This document shows, in pieces, positions 36,601 through 46,237 of a DNA stretch of 64,000 bases (position 1 is its first letter; each line of letters starts with the position of its first letter). The stretch spans positions 905,902 through 969,901 of the forward strand of contig NZ_CP030074.1 of assembly GCF_003261055.1 (NCBI RefSeq), read 5' to 3'. The translations under genes were made by a program, and so were the position numbers. Source of the stretch: Streptomyces cadmiisoli (GTDB lineage: Bacteria; Actinomycetota; Actinomycetes; Streptomycetales; Streptomycetaceae). Under the pieces are notes generated by a model. It saw only the letters and a list, made by a program, of their open reading frames with translations. It was not told the DNA's origin and ran no database searches.

Positions 36601-37380
36601 CAGCACTTCCGCGGCCGGATCGACGAGGTCGCCGTCTGGCAGAACGCGCTCAGCTCGGACGAGGTCGCCAAGGAAGCCACCGCGAGCGTCGACAACGCAC
36701 CCGGCGTCGAGCTGGTCGCCGACTGGAACGCGGAGATCTCCTCCGGCACCACCGTCAACGAAGGCTCCCCGTACCCGATCGGCGCCATGACACTGTCCGG
36801 CGGAGCAAGGCTGGATGGAGACTCCAGCACCGTGGTGGTCGACGGCAGCGGCGGCCACGCCTCGGTAGCCGGTCCGGCGATCGACGAGACCGGCTCTTTC
36901 ACGGTCTCCGCTCAGGCGCAGGTCAATCCCGCGGCCCTGAATGCCAAGCCGGACGGCTACGAGGCCCAGATTGCTGGCCAGTCCGGCAGCGGAGGAGCGT
37001 CCTGGGCTCTTTCGGTGCAGAAGGTAGCAGCGGACGAATACCTGTGGAGGTTCGTGCGTACGACCGTCTCCGGAACATCCGTAGCCACGGCTGATGTGAC
37101 TGATTGGTCGGAATGGGCTGATACCAGCGTTCCGGTCACGCTGACGGGTGTGTATGACGCGCAGGACCAGGGGGGCCGCATGCACCTGTACGTGGGATCC
37201 AAAGCCGTGGACGACGGCGCCAACAACGCCGACACGACACCGCAGCAGGGCACCGGCGCTCTGTTCCTCGGCGGCACGACCGGCAGCAGTCACTTCGCCG
37301 GTCAGCTGGGCCGCCTGCGGATCTGGAGCGGGGCCATGACCGCGGACCAAGTCCGCAACATCGTCATCGCCGGCGACTGA
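33682..37380 (+). CDS. Secreted LamG-domain protein preceding an RHS toxin
   Basis: A 1,232-residue exported protein. An N-terminal signal (ARWLVLALMVGGVVVVDVPV, cleavage near VRA-DS) is followed by a large beta-rich region, a DNRLRE-like segment (YANRMYFEFSPAALAGKHVL, about 365-385), fibronectin-like modules and two LamG-type concanavalin-fold domains (SFTVSAWVNLTDTS near 835 and SFTVSAQAQVNPAAL near 1075). GTG 33682 is preferred to the TTG at 33658. This kind of protein is regularly found directly upstream of RHS/YD-repeat genes in actinobacteria, here 179 bp away, and probably helps display or deliver the toxin at the surface. No catalytic motif was seen. Confidence 0.8.
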   Translation: MNSHRAWQVRLTGNLWVRHAVARWLVLALMVGGVVVVDVPVVRADSPKLSPAERAAASGEPVEVTAQRTEYSQTFANPDGTYTLKQATAPERVKDASGQWHDIDTTLVRRSDGTIGPRYAAVDASFSDGGSQDMVRLEEGQRALSVRWPGELPEPSLDGATATYAEVLPGVDLQLTAMPDGYREVLLVKTAQAAQNEALEQVRFTVAGEGVSLVAGAGGGLRALDPDGNSVFTGPAGQMWDSAGGSEPEPRTPRQTGAVTRSASVTAGESEAPVQPGTGAATATLPVQVDADSISVTPDLGLLRGDDTVYPVYIDPSVGLSRAERTVLSSDGDKFYQFSGDYGVGRCAPADGYACDDDFTANYANRMYFEFSPAALAGKHVLNATFRAYETWSFNCDAKTVRLERTGNISEGTRWPGPAIGALMESKTVSAGRGEHCSPAQPDAWVEFNGGLTATVRDFADGKFSRLTLMLRAGDESDPRAWKRFDDNAQLTVDYVPDPGVPINVGVIPGVYSTGARGYCQPATDPLAVTVDQPTMRARVETEVSPGPNDSKGQLKINYRIARLEAGAWEEIWAADSDGGYKPDGTLLDKQTTKRTDGTTYRYRARTQSHWSYDGASGDLYSSFSPWCYFVIDSTAPKPPTIQPKDVNGSPYVECTTDACPPKGGPGVAGTFVFKPNSADTDIRKYRWTLHGPNGQVGLPRTETAKPDHTAEISNAVPKMGGTHHLKVWAIDVRERTGTPETFDFQVSLPPGPIGRWRFDDGAPGSEVTTAKDSSAEDPQHDPSAPTHDLTLRDKAGFSTMARRGDEDTSLWLDSSNPDAQQAYADASAPVVNTAHSFTVSAWVNLTDTSTSRMIVTAPGAQAQAFALYYSSSSRSYVFHYTATDSATPVFIRSAAVKADPPLRVWTHLAGVYTAATDANGERTPEDDTIQLFVNGRAQGDPVNMRDAAPSYVPWEASKGLQVGRSIVRGAAGQHFRGRIDEVAVWQNALSSDEVAKEATASVDNAPGVELVADWNAEISSGTTVNEGSPYPIGAMTLSGGARLDGDSSTVVVDGSGGHASVAGPAIDETGSFTVSAQAQVNPAALNAKPDGYEAQIAGQSGSGGASWALSVQKVAADEYLWRFVRTTVSGTSVATADVTDWSEWADTSVPVTLTGVYDAQDQGGRMHLYVGSKAVDDGANNADTTPQQGTGALFLGGTTGSSHFAGQLGRLRIWSGAMTADQVRNIVIAGD

Positions 37381-37559
37381 AACAGCCGATGGGCCAAGGA
37401 GGCACAGGTCTCCTCAACCCACCGGGCCACCAGCCTGCACAACCAGCTGTCGGGCCGACGGCTGGCCGCCCTTGATTTTTCCGGCCGTGCACGAGCACGA
37501 CCGCCCGCACCCCCACCCCCACCCCTGCCCATTGCCGGGGCCTTCGTTGGAGCTTGGAC

Positions 37560-40500
37560 ATGAGACCCATGCCGTCGTTCCGCCGCCGTACTTCCACCGC
37601 TGATTCCACTGGGAATCCGACTCGCTTGCAGGCCCGCGTCGCGCTGACCGCTGCGTTCGCCCTCCTTCCAGGGCTGCTCTCACCCCTGACCGCGCTGGCT
37701 CAGGAAGCGGAGCCGCTGGGCCGTCCCGATGCACCCGAGCAGGTATCGGCCAAGATGGTCCCGCTGAAGCCGAAGCAGACAGCGACCTCGCGCCTGATCG
37801 CCCGCCAGGAAGCCGCCGGCAAGAAGACAGCACAACGGGCCCTGCGCGAGCAGGACGCCACCGTGTCCTGGCCTGCCCCCGCGACGACCACCCTGACCAC
37901 CCCCGCCTGGGGCACTGCCAACGCCACGGTGGGATCCCTGCCCGTCTCCCTCGCCGCGCCCGCCGCGAAGACGGCACGGGGCAACAAGGCAGCAACGTCG
38001 GTCAAGGTGTCCGTGCTCAGCCGGAAACAGACAAAAGCCCTCGGCATCAAGGGCGTCGCCCTGACCGTGACGGCCCCGCGGACCGGCGCAACAGCCGATC
38101 TCACCATCGACTACTCCGCCTTCGCCAACGCCTACGGCGGCGACTGGGCCGGCCGCCTGCAGGTGCTGCGCCTGCCCGAATGCGCGCTCACCCAGCCCGG
38201 CCAGGCCTCCTGCCGCGACTCGACACCCGTCACGTACAGCAACGACCGTGAGGACAACAAGCTCCGCGCGGACCTGACCTTCAACACCACTTCCCCCGCA
38301 TCACCGGCGGCGAAATCAGGCACGTCGCAGGCCCCGCGGTTGTCCGAGCGGTCGGCGAAGACGGCCGACGGGCAGACCCTGGTCCTTGCCCTCGCGGCGG
38401 CTACCAAGTCCGGCGGCGGTGACTACAAGGCCACACCGCTGTCGGCTTCCTCGACCTGGCAGGCGGGCGGCTCTTCCGGCACCTTCACCTGGAGTTACCC
38501 GATCAAGACGCCACCGGCCGCCGCCGGTCCCCGACCCGACCTCGCCCTCTCCTACGACTCCGGCAGCGTGGACGGGCGTACCGCCAACACGAACAACCAG
38601 GGCAGCCAGATCGGTGAAGGCTTCGACCTGACGTCGTCGTTCATCGAGCGCAAGTACGGCTCCTGCGAGGACGACGAACAGGCGGACAAGTACGACCTGT
38701 GCTGGAAGTACGACAACGCCTCCCTCGTCCTCAACGGCAAGGCCACCGAACTGGTCAAGGACGACACCAACGGCAAGTGGCGGCTCAAGGACGACGACGC
38801 CTCCCTCGTCACCCACTCCACCGGCGCCGACAACCCCGACGACGGCGACCCGGTCTCCGGCGGCAACGGCGACGGCAAGGGCGAGTACTGGACCGTCATC
38901 ACCGGCACAGGCACCAAATACGTCTTCGGCCTCAACAAGCTCGACGGCGCGGGCAGCGAACGCACCAACAGCGTCTGGACCGTCCCCGTCTTCGGCGACG
39001 ACAGCGGCGAGCCGGGCTACAGCAGCGGCACCTCGCTCAGCGGACGCGCCAAGACACAGGCCTGGCGGTGGAACCTCGACTACGTCGAGGACACCCACGG
39101 CAACGCCATGAGCTACTGGTACACCGCCGAAGCCAACAACTACGACACGCTCGGCGACGACTCCACCGGCACGCCGTACACCCGCGGCGGACACCTCACC
39201 AAAATCCTCTACGGCCAGCGTGCCGGCGCCCTGTTCTCCGGGACCCCGGCGGCCTCCAACAAGGTCACCTTCACCTACGACGAGCGCTGCATCCGCACCG
39301 ACGACGGCTGCGACTCGCTGACCGAATCGACCAGCGCGCACTGGCCCGACGTACCCTTCGACGCCCTCTGCAAGGACGGCGACAAATGCACCGGCAACGT
39401 CGGCCCCAGCTTCTTCACCCGCAAACGCCTCACCGGCATCACCACACACGCCTGGAACGCGGCCCGCACCCCCAGCGCCGACTTCGAGCCCGTCGACTCC
39501 TGGCAGCTCACCCACCAGTACCTCGACCCGGGCGAGACCGGCGATTCCCACGACCAGTCCCTGTGGCTGAAGTCCATCCAGCACACCGGCGAGCACGGCA
39601 CCCCGATCACCACCGACCCCGTCACCCTGACCAGCGAATTCCTCACCAACCGCGTCGACGGTGAGAGCGACAACATCCTGCCCCTGGCCAAGCCGCGCCT
39701 GACCGGCATCACCACCGAGACCGGCGCAAAGATCGCCGTCAACTACGCCGAAGCCGAGTGCGTCGCCGGACAGACCAGACCCCGCCCCGACCAGAACACC
39801 AGCACCTGCTACCCCGTCTACTGGAAGCCCAACGGCGGAAGCGTCGACCCGATTAGGGACTGGTTCCAGAAATACCCCGTCACTGCCGTCGACACCACCG
39901 ACGAACAGGGCGCCTCCGGGACCATCGCCCAGACCTACGAGTACTCCGGCGGCGGAGCCTGGCACTACAACGACGACCCCATGACCCCGCAGAAGGAACG
40001 CACCTGGTCCATCTGGCGCGGCTTCGCCAAGGTCACCCACTACACCGGGCCCAGCGACGGCACCCGCAGCAAGACCGTCACCGTCTACATGCGCGGCATG
40101 CACGGCGACCGCCTCCTCAAAGCCGACGGCACAACCCTCGACCCCGACGCCCGCAGAACCGCCCAGGCGACGGGCGTCAAAGCGGCAGCCATCACCGACT
40201 TGGACCAGTACGCCGGCTTCACCCGCGAGTCCGTCACCTACAACGGCACCAACGAAGTCGCCGGCACCATCAACGACCCCTGGTCCCGCAAAACCGCCAC
40301 CCAGCACAAGTCCTACGCCGACATCGAGGCGTACTACGTCCGCACCGGCGCCACCCACACCCGCACCAACATCACCAGCGGCAGCCAGCCCGTCGACCGC
40401 ACCCGCACCACCGCCACCACCTACGACGACTACGGCATGCCGCAAACCGTCGAAGACAAGGGCGACAACGCCGTCACCGGCGACGAAACCTGCACCCGCA

Positions 40501-43500
40501 CCTGGTACGCCCGCAACGACACAGGCCTGACCTCACTGGCCTCCCGCACCCGCACCACCGCCAAGGTCTGCGCCACCGCCGACAGCGCCCTCGACCTCCC
40601 GGCCGACGCCACCAAGGCCGGCGACGTCATCTCCGACACCGCCATCACCTACGACGCAACAACCGCCTGGACCGCCGACCAGACACCCACCCGAGGCGAA
40701 CCCAAGTGGACCGGCCGCGCCAGCGCCTACAACGCAAGCGACCAGCCAACCTGGCAGAAACTCACCACCACCACCTTCGACACCCTCGGCAGACCGCTGG
40801 TCGTCAAGGACACCAACGACACCCAGACCAGCAGGACCGTCTACGCCCCGCTGGCGACAGGCCCGCTCACCGGCACCACGGTCTACGACGCCAAGGACTA
40901 CGACACCAAGACCGTCATCGACTTCGCCACCGGCGCAGCCACCAAGATCACCGACCCCAACGCGAAGGTCACCCAGACCACCTACGACAGCCTCGGACGC
41001 GTCACCCAGCTCTGGCTGCCCAACCGGCTGCCCATCGCCACACCCAACTACAAATACGCCTACCACCTGTCCAACGACTCCCCGTCCTGGGTCTCCACCA
41101 GCACCCTGACCCCCACAGCCTCCGGCTACAACACCAGCTACACCATCTACGACTCACTACTGCGAGCCAGGCAGACACAGTCCCCGTCCCCGTCCGGCGG
41201 CCGCATCGTCACCCTGGCCCAGTACGACACCCGCGGCCTGGCCAGCTCCACCCTCTCGGACATCTGGGACGCCAGCAACGCGCCGTCCGGCGACCCGGCC
41301 ACCGTCGAAGGCGCACAGGCCCCCATGCAGGTGGACACCACCTACGACGCAGCGGCCCGCCCGGTCACCAGCCAGACCAAGGTCAAGGGCGTCCACCGCT
41401 GGACGACCACGACCGTCCACCAGGGCGACCGCGTCATCCAGACGGCGCCCACCGGAGGCCAGGCCACCGCGACCCTGACCAACGCCCTGGGCCAGACGAC
41501 CGAGACCCGCCAGTACGCAAGCCCCACCGCCACCGGGTCCTACAACCACACCCGCTACACCTACACCCCGGCCGGCCAGCAGAAGACCATCACCGCCCAC
41601 GACAACAGCGTCTGGTCCTACACCCACGACCTGTTCGGCCGCCAGACCAGCGCGACCGACCCCGACAAGGGCACCACGACCACCGGCTTCACCAACCTCG
41701 ACCAGGTCGACTGGACCCAGGACGCGGAAAACCGCAAGCTCATCCACGCCTACGACGTACTCGGCCGCAAGACCGACATGTGGCAGACCGACAAGACCGT
41801 CGCCGCGAACAAACTGGCGCACTGGGACTACGACCAGATCGCCAAGGGCCAGCAGGACACCGCCACCCGGTACGTCAACGACCCCAGCGGGCAGGCAGCC
41901 TACGTCCAAAAGGTCACCAAGTTCGACAACCTCTACAACGCCACCAACAGCCAGCTGACCCTGCCGGCCAGCGATCCGCTGGTCACCGCGGGTGTCGGTC
42001 CGACCCTGGCCTTCACCGCGACTTATAACGCCGCCAACCAGCTTTCCGGCATCGGGCATCCAGCCGTTGCCGGCCTCGCCTCGGAAGGCATCACCAACGC
42101 CTTCGACACCCTCGGCAACCCGAAAACCGTCAACGGCACCACCGGGTACCTCCTGGGCGCCGCCTACTCCGAACTCGGCGACCCGACCACCCTCACCGTG
42201 GGCAAGGACTCCACCAGCTCGGCGAAGAAGGCCTACCTCAACTACCGCTACGAAACCGGCACCCGCCGCCTGACCAAGTCCTACGTCACCGACGACACCC
42301 ACGGCTACATGCCGCAGGACCTCACCTTCACCCGCGACGACGCCGGCAACGTCAACTCCGTAAGTGATGCCAGCACCCTCGGCGGCACCAGCCAATCAGA
42401 CAACCAGTGCTTCACCTACGACGGCTACAGCCGCCTCACCGAAGCCTGGACCCCCAAAACCCCCGACTGCGCCAGCACCGGACGCACCACCGCCAACCTC
42501 GGCGGCGCCGCCCCCTACTGGACCTCCTACACCTACACCACCGCCGGCCAGCGCAACACAGAAACCCACCACCTGACCACCGGCGACCAGACCACCACCT
42601 ACGCCTACGGCACCCCCACCGGCCAGCCACACCCCCTCGACCGCACCACCGGCGCCAAGAACGCCACCTACAGCTACGACAAAACCGGCAACACCACCGG
42701 CCGCCCCGGCGCCACCGGCACCCAGACCCTCACCTGGAACAGCGAAGGCAAACTCGCCAGCCTCACCGAGCAAACCAAACAGACCAACTACCTCTACGAC
42801 GCCAACGGCAGCCTCCTCATCCGCCGCGCCACCGGCGACGGCGACACCGTCCTCTACCTCGGCGACACAGAAGTCCGCCTCACCACCCAGGGCAGCACCA
42901 AAACCCTCACCGGCACCCGCTACTACAGCGCAGGCGGACAGACCATCGCCGTCCGCACCGCCGCAGCCGGCACCACGAAACTCTCTTTCCTCGCCACCGA
43001 CCCCCACGGCACCGCCACCGTCGCCCTCGACGCCACCACCTGGGCCATCACCAAGCGCTACACCACACCCTTCGGAGCCGCCCGCGGAACGGCCCCCAGT
43101 TCCTGGCCTGACGACAAACGCTTCCTCGGCAAACCAGCGGATGATGCAACTGGACTGACCCACATCGGAGCACGGGAATACGACCCGGGAATCGGCCAAT
43201 TCCTCAGCGTCGACCCGATCCTCGCAACAGGCGCACCGCAGTCCCTCAACGGGTACTCCTACGCGAGTAACAGCCCCATCACCAACGCAGACCCCACAGG
43301 CCTGTGTGCACACCTCGACTGCCCCACCCGCCCGAGTCCCGACCACCAGAACACCACCCCCGGCCACGTGCCGGGCAAGCCCACCAAGTCCGCCAATACG
43401 GTTTACGCGGAGAACGGCGAGAGTTACAACAGCTCACACGATTCGTCCAGCAGCGGAACTGCCCAAGGTGGCACCAAAGGGCTAAAGATTGGGCCCAGTG

Positions 43501-44138
43501 ACACCGCAGGGGGGTGCGGATCCTGGGGCTTCCTTTCAGCGGTCTGCAATGACGTTGGGGAGACGTTTTACGGAGCTATTAGTAACGTTCCGTACACGGC
43601 TGAGCTGGCAGGTTGGCTCTTTGACGGAGACTGCCGAAATGGTGGCGCCGGGTCACCCGGTTGTGACTACGGGGCTCAGTTCGACAACTGGATAGCGAGT
43701 CACGGCTATGACATTTCCAGTGACCCCTACCAAGTTCCTAGTGCCGTCGCAGCAATATTTGGCATGCGCCATGGGGGTCTGAGGCATGGACCTAAGGGAA
43801 TCAGGCTCGACCGGCACGGTCGTCTGACCAACGGTAAGTACACTGTAGAGAATGAGTTGATGGCGAAGCACTTGCCTGGACGTGAAGCCGTCGCTGGCAG
43901 AAGTGTCTTCCTCAAAGGTGTAGACGCAGAGAAGGCGACGCTTGACGCGGCAGCCTATGCAGATAAGCATGATCTTTGGACGGGGGATGCACGTCAAAAG
44001 GCGAAGGTTTACGTGGAGAATGGTCCGGTGGGAGTAGTCGGAAGAACCGGAGAGCTTACCAGTTATATCAACGTCTACAGAAAAATACCCAAACAAGGTG
44101 TGACCATTGTCCACGGTTCCCCAGGAGGTGCGCCCTGA
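37560..44138 (+). CDS. RHS/YD-repeat polymorphic toxin
   Basis: A 2,192-residue secreted toxin. A signal peptide (RVALTAAFALLPGLLSPLTA, then LAQEAE) leads to a long RHS shell with many YD repeats (for example TTYDSLGRVTQLWLP and YDGYSRLTEAWTP). The core ends with the hallmark REYDPGIGQFLSVDPILATG and LNGYSYASNSPITNADPTGL near residue 1,900. The C-terminal tip of about 280 residues is the variable toxin: a Ser/Gly linker, a Cys-containing part (GGCGSWGFLSAVCND) and a terminal domain with RLTNGKYTVENELMAKH and YINVYRKIPKQGVTIVHGSP. No toxin family was recognised. ATG 37560 has GGAG 7 bases upstream. The stop overlaps the next gene, which is probably its immunity gene. Confidence 0.9.
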   Translation: MRPMPSFRRRTSTADSTGNPTRLQARVALTAAFALLPGLLSPLTALAQEAEPLGRPDAPEQVSAKMVPLKPKQTATSRLIARQEAAGKKTAQRALREQDATVSWPAPATTTLTTPAWGTANATVGSLPVSLAAPAAKTARGNKAATSVKVSVLSRKQTKALGIKGVALTVTAPRTGATADLTIDYSAFANAYGGDWAGRLQVLRLPECALTQPGQASCRDSTPVTYSNDREDNKLRADLTFNTTSPASPAAKSGTSQAPRLSERSAKTADGQTLVLALAAATKSGGGDYKATPLSASSTWQAGGSSGTFTWSYPIKTPPAAAGPRPDLALSYDSGSVDGRTANTNNQGSQIGEGFDLTSSFIERKYGSCEDDEQADKYDLCWKYDNASLVLNGKATELVKDDTNGKWRLKDDDASLVTHSTGADNPDDGDPVSGGNGDGKGEYWTVITGTGTKYVFGLNKLDGAGSERTNSVWTVPVFGDDSGEPGYSSGTSLSGRAKTQAWRWNLDYVEDTHGNAMSYWYTAEANNYDTLGDDSTGTPYTRGGHLTKILYGQRAGALFSGTPAASNKVTFTYDERCIRTDDGCDSLTESTSAHWPDVPFDALCKDGDKCTGNVGPSFFTRKRLTGITTHAWNAARTPSADFEPVDSWQLTHQYLDPGETGDSHDQSLWLKSIQHTGEHGTPITTDPVTLTSEFLTNRVDGESDNILPLAKPRLTGITTETGAKIAVNYAEAECVAGQTRPRPDQNTSTCYPVYWKPNGGSVDPIRDWFQKYPVTAVDTTDEQGASGTIAQTYEYSGGGAWHYNDDPMTPQKERTWSIWRGFAKVTHYTGPSDGTRSKTVTVYMRGMHGDRLLKADGTTLDPDARRTAQATGVKAAAITDLDQYAGFTRESVTYNGTNEVAGTINDPWSRKTATQHKSYADIEAYYVRTGATHTRTNITSGSQPVDRTRTTATTYDDYGMPQTVEDKGDNAVTGDETCTRTWYARNDTGLTSLASRTRTTAKVCATADSALDLPADATKAGDVISDTAITYDATTAWTADQTPTRGEPKWTGRASAYNASDQPTWQKLTTTTFDTLGRPLVVKDTNDTQTSRTVYAPLATGPLTGTTVYDAKDYDTKTVIDFATGAATKITDPNAKVTQTTYDSLGRVTQLWLPNRLPIATPNYKYAYHLSNDSPSWVSTSTLTPTASGYNTSYTIYDSLLRARQTQSPSPSGGRIVTLAQYDTRGLASSTLSDIWDASNAPSGDPATVEGAQAPMQVDTTYDAAARPVTSQTKVKGVHRWTTTTVHQGDRVIQTAPTGGQATATLTNALGQTTETRQYASPTATGSYNHTRYTYTPAGQQKTITAHDNSVWSYTHDLFGRQTSATDPDKGTTTTGFTNLDQVDWTQDAENRKLIHAYDVLGRKTDMWQTDKTVAANKLAHWDYDQIAKGQQDTATRYVNDPSGQAAYVQKVTKFDNLYNATNSQLTLPASDPLVTAGVGPTLAFTATYNAANQLSGIGHPAVAGLASEGITNAFDTLGNPKTVNGTTGYLLGAAYSELGDPTTLTVGKDSTSSAKKAYLNYRYETGTRRLTKSYVTDDTHGYMPQDLTFTRDDAGNVNSVSDASTLGGTSQSDNQCFTYDGYSRLTEAWTPKTPDCASTGRTTANLGGAAPYWTSYTYTTAGQRNTETHHLTTGDQTTTYAYGTPTGQPHPLDRTTGAKNATYSYDKTGNTTGRPGATGTQTLTWNSEGKLASLTEQTKQTNYLYDANGSLLIRRATGDGDTVLYLGDTEVRLTTQGSTKTLTGTRYYSAGGQTIAVRTAAAGTTKLSFLATDPHGTATVALDATTWAITKRYTTPFGAARGTAPSSWPDDKRFLGKPADDATGLTHIGAREYDPGIGQFLSVDPILATGAPQSLNGYSYASNSPITNADPTGLCAHLDCPTRPSPDHQNTTPGHVPGKPTKSANTVYAENGESYNSSHDSSSSGTAQGGTKGLKIGPSDTAGGCGSWGFLSAVCNDVGETFYGAISNVPYTAELAGWLFDGDCRNGGAGSPGCDYGAQFDNWIASHGYDISSDPYQVPSAVAAIFGMRHGGLRHGPKGIRLDRHGRLTNGKYTVENELMAKHLPGREAVAGRSVFLKGVDAEKATLDAAAYADKHDLWTGDARQKAKVYVENGPVGVVGRTGELTSYINVYRKIPKQGVTIVHGSPGGAP

Positions 44139-44536
44139 TGGACGTATCGGAAATGGTAATGCAAGCGGCCCAGCGTGGTGAGACCTGGTCCTGGCTCGAC
44201 TCGAAAGTAGTTATGGAGGAGTTGGCCGCTAATTGCGAACTCATCCTTGACTGGGATTGGGAAGCGGTAGAGGGGTGGGGGTCCCTGAGTCGCGAAGGGC
44301 GTGACGAAGCCATAGTCTCGGGGACCATCCCGCTATGTGTAGCACTCGCTGAATCGCCTTGCGCTCGGATGGCTGTGGAGTTGGGTTGTGAAGTCATCAC
44401 GGTATCCTCGTGGCTTTCCCCTGAACTCTATTGCAGTCGGGAAGCCCTTACACAAGCATTCGGATACCCTGATGGGTTCTCCTCGATGGATGCGCAGAAT
44501 TTTTCTGCGCATGATCTCTGGTTTGTGACTGTATGA
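44138..44536 (+). CDS. Probable immunity protein for the RHS toxin
   Basis: A 132-residue acidic protein encoded directly after the toxin; its ATG overlaps the toxin stop (TGATG) and CAGGAGGTG lies upstream. Notable segments are GETWSWLDSKVVMEELAANC and LILDWDWEAVEGWGSLSREG. Polymorphic toxin genes are almost always followed by a cognate immunity gene translated in tandem, which is the basis for the call; the sequence itself matched no family I could name. It has no signal peptide, consistent with protection inside the cell. Confidence 0.7.
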   Translation: MDVSEMVMQAAQRGETWSWLDSKVVMEELAANCELILDWDWEAVEGWGSLSREGRDEAIVSGTIPLCVALAESPCARMAVELGCEVITVSSWLSPELYCSREALTQAFGYPDGFSSMDAQNFSAHDLWFVTV

Positions 44537-45085
44537 GAGGCCCACGACGACCTGTGTGTCCTCGTCCATCAACGGGCGCGCTTCGGGGATCGGGGCAGTG
44601 TTCGCTGTCGCGCGCCGGCCGGGCCCGCCGCGCTCGAGCGCCGGGCCAGCTGCCGGCATGCCGGGAGGAACCGGAGCGCAGAGCAACAGCAGCGGAACGC
44701 CCACCGCCGCGCCTCCACACGAACAACAGCCAAGCCGCGATGCGGCGCGAATTTGCCGCGCTCCTGCCGACGCTTCAACCGGTCACACGCCGATGCAGTC
44801 TTGGCCGTGCATCGGAGCCCCAACACCGCCGCGCCGGAACGGCGCGGCCTGCGCCCGACCGTCGACGGGGGTTCATTCCCGCGTGCGTGGGGAGCAGACC
44901 GCCGGCACCTACGACGTCGACCTTGAGTGGGGTCCATCCCCGCGTGCGTGGCGCGTCACTCCGACCGTGAGTGCCGTTCTGGTCTGACGATCAGGACGAC
45001 AAGAGCGGAGTGACGAGAGATCGTCACGCTCCGTTCTGTGAGGGCCGGAGGGTGAAATCCCCTCCGGCTACTCGGCGACGAACTG
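44537..45085. other. Gap holding a CRISPR relic and a hairpin
   Basis: No gene was recognised. It contains the two-repeat CRISPR relic at 44869-44958 and a hairpin pairing GCCGGAGG (45045-45052) with CCTCCGGC (45061-45068) just before the IS3 fragment. The first 330 bp is compositionally G+C-rich and without a credible frame. Confidence 0.45.
44869..44958 (-). CRISPR. Two-repeat type I-E CRISPR relic
   Basis: Two 29-bp repeats, 44869-44897 and 44930-44958, flank one 32-bp spacer (44898-44929). On the minus strand they match the clean array at 48.2 kb: core CACGCACGCGGG with small changes. The distal half of one repeat is degenerate (CCACGCACGCGGGGATGGAC kept, first bases altered). The direction is opposite to the arrays at 9.5 and 48.2 kb. 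It is probably what remains of an array broken by the RHS/IS rearrangements. Confidence 0.7.
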
Positions 45086-45675
45086 GTGAGGAGCCGCTTC
45101 CAGTTCGTCGACGACCACCGGGACACCTACGAGGTGAAGCGGCTCTGCCACGTCCTGGACGTGAACCGGTCCAGCTACTACAAGTGGCTCGCCGGCGCCG
45201 AGGCCCGGGCCGCCCGGCAGCACAACGATCAGGTCCTGGCCGAGGAGATCCGCAGGGTCCACGCCGAGTCCGGCGGCGCCTACGGCTCCCCGCGCGTGAC
45301 CGCCGAGCTCCGTGAGAGGGGGCGTCGGGTCAACGAGAAGCGGGTCGCCCGGATCATGCGGATGTTCTCCATCACCGGCATCCGCCTGCGCAGACGCGTG
45401 CGCACCACCGTCCCGGACCCGGCGGCCTCACCGGTTGCGGACCTGTTCCAGCGCAACTTCACCGCCGCCGAGCCGGGACGGAAGTACATGGGCGACATCA
45501 CGTATCTATCGCTCGCGGGCGGAGAGTTCCTCTACCTTGCGACGGTGCTGGACTGCTTCAGCCGCAAGGTCGTCGGCTGGTCCATCGCCGACCACATGCG
45601 CACCGGCCTGGTCGCCGACGCACTGCGGATGGCGGCCTCGACCCGCGGCGGCCTGGACGGCGCCGTGTTCCAGCG
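45086..45675 (+). pseudogene. IS3-family OrfB transposase, 3'-truncated
   Basis: A frame starting near 45086 gives the first two thirds of an IS3 OrfB: YEVKRLCHVLDVNRSSYYKW, SGGAYGSPRVTAELRERGRR, VNEKRVARIMRMFSITGIRL and the start of the rve core, KYMGDITYLSLAGGEFLYLA with the first catalytic Asp. It breaks at GLDGAVF (about 45672), where relatives continue into HSDxGSQY; the second Asp and the Glu are missing. The sequence then becomes the tail of a polymorphic toxin. OrfA is also absent. Confidence 0.85.
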
Positions 45676-45800
45676 GTGGCATGTTCCGGGTCGATGCGAA
45701 AACCGGCTACTTCGGCTACATGAATTCCTCGGGGACAACCTCTACCTTCTTTAGGCCCAAGGGGGATCCGGTTATGTACTTCTGGAGTCAGTTTAAGTGA
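45676..45800 (+). pseudogene. Displaced polymorphic-toxin tip
   Basis: After the IS3 break, one frame reads MFRVDAKTGYFGYMNSSGTT then STFFRPKGDPVMYFWSQFK and stops at 45798-45800. This is the characteristic ending of a toxin domain used on RHS and other polymorphic toxins (FxVDxxTGYFGxxNSxG followed by FxRPxGxPVxYFxxQF). Only about 40 residues are left and there is no start. It is followed by an overlapping immunity-like gene, as in stored toxin-tip cassettes. Confidence 0.7.
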
Positions 45801-46213
45801 CATACCCGAGCCGTGAGTTCACTGAGCGCTTTCATCAGATTGCTCGCACTGAGGGATGGGGATCTCCTCCCCTCCCAGTGCAGTCGCTCGGAATGTGGGA
45901 GGACTTCGTAGAAGAGTGCGAGATCGGCTACGCTTCCGACCTGTCCGAGTATCTGAACGATCTTTCCGTTCGGCAGTTGCTGCAGAAGGTATTGGACGAT
46001 GCCGAAGCCAAACGCACGGAGACGTACCTGCCCTTCGCACAACGGGTCCGACGCATCTATGAACGGTTCCATGAAGTGGTGAATGAGGGCCCGGAGGTCC
46101 GGCCCAGGAGCGAGTGCTGGTGGGACCGCAGACTGCCGGCCACGGGGGCGGCCGAGTTCGTTGCTGATGTCTGGGAGCGTTACGCCGTGGATCTCCGAAC
46201 TGCGGATAGCTGA
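45797..46213 (+). CDS. Probable immunity protein of the displaced toxin tip
   Basis: A 138-residue soluble acidic protein starting at GTG 45797, which overlaps the stop of the toxin-tip fragment (GTGA). Segments include REFTERFHQIARTEGWGSPP, LSEYLNDLSVRQLLQKVLDD and ERFHEVVNEGPEVRPRSE. The family was not recognised. Overlap with a toxin remnant makes immunity the most likely role; the toxin itself is broken, so the gene would now be an orphan immunity gene giving protection against kin toxins. Confidence 0.65.
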   Translation: MTYPSREFTERFHQIARTEGWGSPPLPVQSLGMWEDFVEECEIGYASDLSEYLNDLSVRQLLQKVLDDAEAKRTETYLPFAQRVRRIYERFHEVVNEGPEVRPRSECWWDRRLPATGAAEFVADVWERYAVDLRTADS

Positions 46214-46237
46214 ATAGGGTTGCGGGATTGGTGGAAT

